64,000 nucleotides of DNA from Zizania palustris (Eukaryota > Streptophyta > Magnoliopsida > Poales > Poaceae). The stretch's first letter is position 1, and every line of letters begins with the position of its first letter. Where the stretch lies: NCBI GenBank assembly GCA_019279435.1, contig JAAALK010000123.1:1-64000 (forward strand), read 5' to 3'. Shown piece by piece: positions 60,281-64,000 of this stretch. Under the pieces are notes generated by a model. It made no database searches, had not been told where the DNA came from, and was given only the letters and a program-made list of their open reading frames with translations. A program made the position numbers and the translations under genes.

Positions 60281-61048
60281 CAGTGGCGGATCTAGGATTT
60301 ATATATTGGGGGTACGAAATTAAACAGACTACAAACCATACATATAATATACCAAAAATTAATTTTGATAACACGATAAACTAAATCGATGATAAACACT
60401 CAATCTAGATACACATATATCAAAATAATTTATATCACATTCTCAACATAGTGAACCAATATAATTTCTAGTAAAAAATGATAAAACATAAAAAATAGAA
60501 TTTCTTCCATCTAGATAGGGTAACAGCTAGTAGACGTCGTCGTGACGGACATGCCAACCACCAAGGTAGTGGTCTACACCATATCTTCTATAGAGGCTAG
60601 TCAAATTTACTTATACCACACTCAAACAAGCAACTTTCACAGTTATCATGGAGATCAAATCAATATAATAAAATTTATGGTACCTTTATAACAATTCATA
60701 GAAAAGTACATCATAGACTATCATGTAACAAGATGATTCTTTATTTTTTCAGAAGCTTATTTAAAAGGACTAAAAAACTACAATAGAATTATATGAAACA
60801 CATACTACTTTTTCAGCAGTACATAATAACGTAGCGATATTCGTTGGCTATTAGGAATATATGAGTGAAGATGAATAGAGTTAGCTAGTTAGAAAAATAG
60901 ATTATTGGACTAACTATTAAATTATTAGGCTACATTTTAACTCAATTAAAACACACACATATACACATATATACATATATATACATACTAAAAATTTTGC
61001 AAAAAAATTTGGAGGTACAAGCCATGCTCCACGCTGGGTCCGCCCATG
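60281..61048. mobile_element. hAT non-autonomous element with perfect 8-bp duplication
   Basis: It is 768 bp with ends CAGTGGCGGATCTAGGA and, inverted, CATGGGCGGACCCAGCG. GATGCCCC flanks both sides (60273-60280 and 61049-61056). The interior is AT-rich without a transposase frame. Confidence 0.92.
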
Positions 61049-62756
61049 GATGCCCCGAGGAAGGTTCAAAGAGAGTAAAACTTATCTTTACACTGTGAAC
61101 ACGACAATAGAGGGCAGTTGGAGCCTTTTGGCCGGGCCACATGTACACGTGGCATGCATGGCCTGCTCTTTTTCTTCCCGGAATCGAGTAGCTCGTCACT
61201 TTTCCGGATTGGTAAAACCACGTGCGGGCAATAGCGGCTAATCTAGCCTCCCCTAGACCCCTAGCCACCCACTGATGTATACTACTATTTTTTTTGGTTC
61301 TTTTGGTTCATTCCCGGATAGGTCCACCTCAGCTAGCCCTATCTGTTCTTTTCAACTACTGCTGGAGCTTTTAACTTCGTTTGGCACCGTTTGGCACTTT
61401 GGCTGGATTAGATTTAATATCTATTATTGTTTATTTCAGATTATAAATAAAAATTTAAACTATTTTATTTTATCTATAAAAACATATATTAACATATATG
61501 TGGATATGTATCAAACATGTCCTATATTTTTTTAATTTTTGCAACAGAATATTTGACGTAGATCGACTTTTATATTTATATTATTATTATTATTATTGAA
61601 AAACATATAATTGTATTAAATATGACATATATTCTATTTTTATATCTAAATATAGTTTATAGTTTGAATGTAATATATATATATATACATATCTTAATTT
61701 AAGAACCACGTATGGCGGTAACACATTTTTTAAAACAAACTTTAATTACCGATTTTTACCAATGTCATCGAATTAGCCGAAATAACAATGGAATTGATTA
61801 GAATACTAGTCGATTAGAATTGCTAGTATTAGCCGATGTTAGAACATAATAGTGCACATTTTAATGTATATTGTTTGAGTGCCGAAACCAGCTAATTCCC
61901 ACAACGGAATTGATAATTTTTCTATTACTTCATTCGAACTCCTTCCGTCCCAAGAAGAGTTCAAAGATAATTTTAATAAGTTAATGGTGAAAGTAAAAGA
62001 CCAAATATTATTATTATCAAGAAAACAATTTTGTAATTTGATAGATAATTGATATGTAAGAAGTAGGTAGGAGATATTGAATGAATAGAAAATTAATTTA
62101 TGAACATTCTTAGGTAATAAGATAGAATGGATCTTAACAAGATAAAAATAAAGTATGTTAGGAGTATTCGCGAAGAGGGGGAAGACTACACACCTGCAGT
62201 TTTTTTATCAAAGACATGCATGCACATGAAGAGGGGAATGAAACAAATGTTCTTTTGCGCTCAAACTGTAAAAGGAAAAATATTAGTCATACAAAAGAGT
62301 GGAGGAAGCAAAACCATAAATAAGCATATGTTTGTGCACATATAAATAAACAATGTTTTTGTACACAGTATGTATATATGCACAGATTATAGGGTACACT
62401 TCCATCATAATTGTGGCAATAGGCTACTGCACTGTGAAGGAAAAAAAAAGAATTTGACCCGCATGGACAGTGTGGAATTCTACCATACCAGAAACCGGCG
62501 TTGAATCAGAAAAGCAGCTACTTTTATCCCCTTCGCATAGGAATGCCAAGAGATTATAGTGAGAGCAAACTAGTCTTCAAAATCAGGTTGAATATGCATA
62601 CTCTTGTAAGACTAGTTACCAGTCAGAGTTGAGCATAAACGAAAAGGACCAGCCGGTACCAATCTCTTGCCATTCAGGTTATCTATCCTCATGAACTACA
62701 CACTTGTCTCAACTTCCAACTCCCAAATTCAAACGTATTTCCAACACCGAGCAGCA
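61049..62756. other. Intergenic and 3' UTR of the membrin gene
   Basis: No gene is seen. An AT-rich part with ATT trinucleotides lies at about 61577-61597, and a short (TA)n lies at about 61674-61685. The last 200-400 bases before 62757 may hold the 3' UTR of the minus-strand membrin gene. Confidence 0.4.
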
Positions 62757-64000
62757 CTAATGCGTCCACCGCCAAAACACAACATCACCACGACGGTGAT
62801 TATCATACCAGCATATGCAATCCACTTGTCCACACGGTGCCGCCTCTCAATAAGCTTCAATACAGAACTTGATAGGCCAACAGTGTTCAGAATATCCAAC
62901 GCTTTCGTTTGAGCGCTCTGCAATGCAGGGAAAGTACAACGATTAACGAGCATAACTAATTAGACATCATCAAAAGTATAAGGAGATTAATCATGCCAGT
63001 AAAAAATTGATGTATCATGGTGAAAATTTAAGGGATGTGTTTTCTGTTTTACCTTTAGTCGATCCCTCTGGTCAGCATACTGTGAAGTATAGCCACTCCT
63101 CTATCATATGCTTCTTCAAGCATACGGGAGGAGCTACGAGCTGATTGCATTGCCTGGGCTTCATCATCAAATATCCGAAGGACATGCGAAGATTCGCCAT
63201 TCTGTAATGGTTTCCAACTCTTCCATCAAATAATGAAATTACCATGTAACATGCAAAAATTCTAGCTTTGATTGAAGGGTTTCTTACAGCTCTCTCAAAA
63301 AGCTCCGTTCTTTCTTTTGCTTCTAGAATCCTCTTTTTTGCCGCAAAGAATGTCTTTCCAGGGTTTCCTTTAGCGAATCAACCTCTTCAGATAGCTGCTC
63401 CACTTTTCTGCCAGGACAACAGAAACAATGTTATACATTTGAATCTATCCTGCTTGCCTGGCTACAATGCTCACAATTCCAGAAATCCTGGAATTTTCCA
63501 TGCAACAGAGCAAGATGAAACTGAAATCTAGCTCATATCCTAGAGCATTTCTCTGATATCCAGTGCATTAAATGTCAGTCTCAACAGCCGACACCTAAAA
63601 AGCATGGTGTATACATTGTTCTCATTTCTTAATTGTTTAAGTCCAGCACTTGAAAATCAAAAGCCAAACTGAAACATGTCAATGGAACCTCATGATTCCT
63701 ACACAGTCTCAGATAAAGTTTTCCAACTGGAATGTTATATGGGGTAATCCTGCTGACGATAACAAGCCAACAAGGTTTCCAATAAAGTTAGCAATTAGCG
63801 TGTCAGTAAAAACACTTCAGACAACTCTGTCATAGACTAGTGCATTGTTCAACAAGCTAATGTACATCAATTGAGTGATTTCATAGTACTTGAGGAGTCC
63901 CGAATTTTCAAAAATTTTATCACCTTCTGGTACTTAATGATCTCTCCAAACAGGCACAAGCTTATCGCCAAGTGTTTCTTCTATTAACATTGAAAATCCT
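62757..64000 (-). CDS. Membrin-type Golgi Qb-SNARE (MEMB11/12-like), 5' part off the window, frame-broken
   Basis: Three 3' exons are visible: 63407-63288, 63201-63053 and 62917-62757 (stop TAG 62757-62759). They encode KVEQLSEEVDSLKETLERHS and LEAKERTELFERA, then NGESSHVLRIFDDEAQAMQS, then a SNARE end and membrane anchor, SAQTKALDILNTVGLSSSVL and LIERRHRVDKWIAYAGMI. This matches Arabidopsis MEMB11 along its C-terminal half. Membrin acts in ER-Golgi vesicle fusion with SYP31, BET1-type and SEC22-type SNAREs. Each exon has one apparent missing base: a run of six T at 63334-63339, AA at 63085-63086, and AAAA at 62774-62777 (plus strand). Splice sites are intact. The upstream exons were not found before 64000. 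It could be a pseudogene, but the break pattern favours sequence error. Confidence 0.85.

Noticed and set aside
1..64000. CRISPR arrays, prokaryotic operons, tRNA or rRNA genes
   Set aside because: None seen; the regular 118-bp and AT-rich repeats are transposon parts, and no cloverleaf with A/B boxes was recognised.

Overview
This window is nuclear DNA from a grass (Poaceae). The evidence is: intron-rich plant genes with very GC-rich first exons, Stowaway, Tourist and Micron-like MITEs, hAT elements, and two full-length Ty3/gypsy LTR retrotransposons of the Tat and Tekay/Del types. A panicoid grass seems likely, but the sequence alone does not fix the species. Roughly 40% of the window is two retrotransposons. 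Most of the remaining intergenic space is older DNA transposons.

Four host genes are supported by exon-by-exon reading with consistent splice phases. (1) 1-5391, minus: a NEMP/TMEM194 (DUF2215) nuclear-envelope membrane protein, 11 exons visible, 3' end off the window. (2) 24897-30774, minus: NOL (NYC1-LIKE), a chloroplast short-chain dehydrogenase of chlorophyll b reduction, 13 exons, complete at 345 aa. (3) 56546-58065, plus: a plant cysteine oxidase, 5 exons, complete at 291 aa. (4) 62757 to beyond 63407, minus: a membrin-type Golgi Qb-SNARE, three 3' exons visible, 5' part off the window.

Between genes 1 and 2 lie a long inverted-repeat hAT element (5462-8711), a very young Tat-like retrotransposon (9205-20955, LTRs identical by eye, TSD ACCTC) and a block of DNA-transposon fossils (20956-24600). 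The Tat element carries gag-pro-pol on the minus strand. On the plus strand it carries a separate five-exon gene with its own TATA box, and a 118-bp tandem array lies between the two convergent units. Between genes 2 and 3 are many MITEs, two small hAT elements, a Micron-like element inside a (TA)n tract, and a three-level nest: a Stowaway-like MITE split by an LTR-sized insertion (probably a solo LTR), which is split in turn by a 12.1-kb Tekay/Del chromovirus (43017-55129) with 3.2-kb LTRs.

A cross-cutting observation is that about eleven reading frames, in host genes and transposons alike, are each broken by what looks like one missing base, usually in a short homopolymer, while splice sites stay intact. 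NOL and the cysteine oxidase are unbroken. Residual homopolymer deletions in a long-read assembly explain this better than independent pseudogenisation. The four host genes have no obvious shared pathway.
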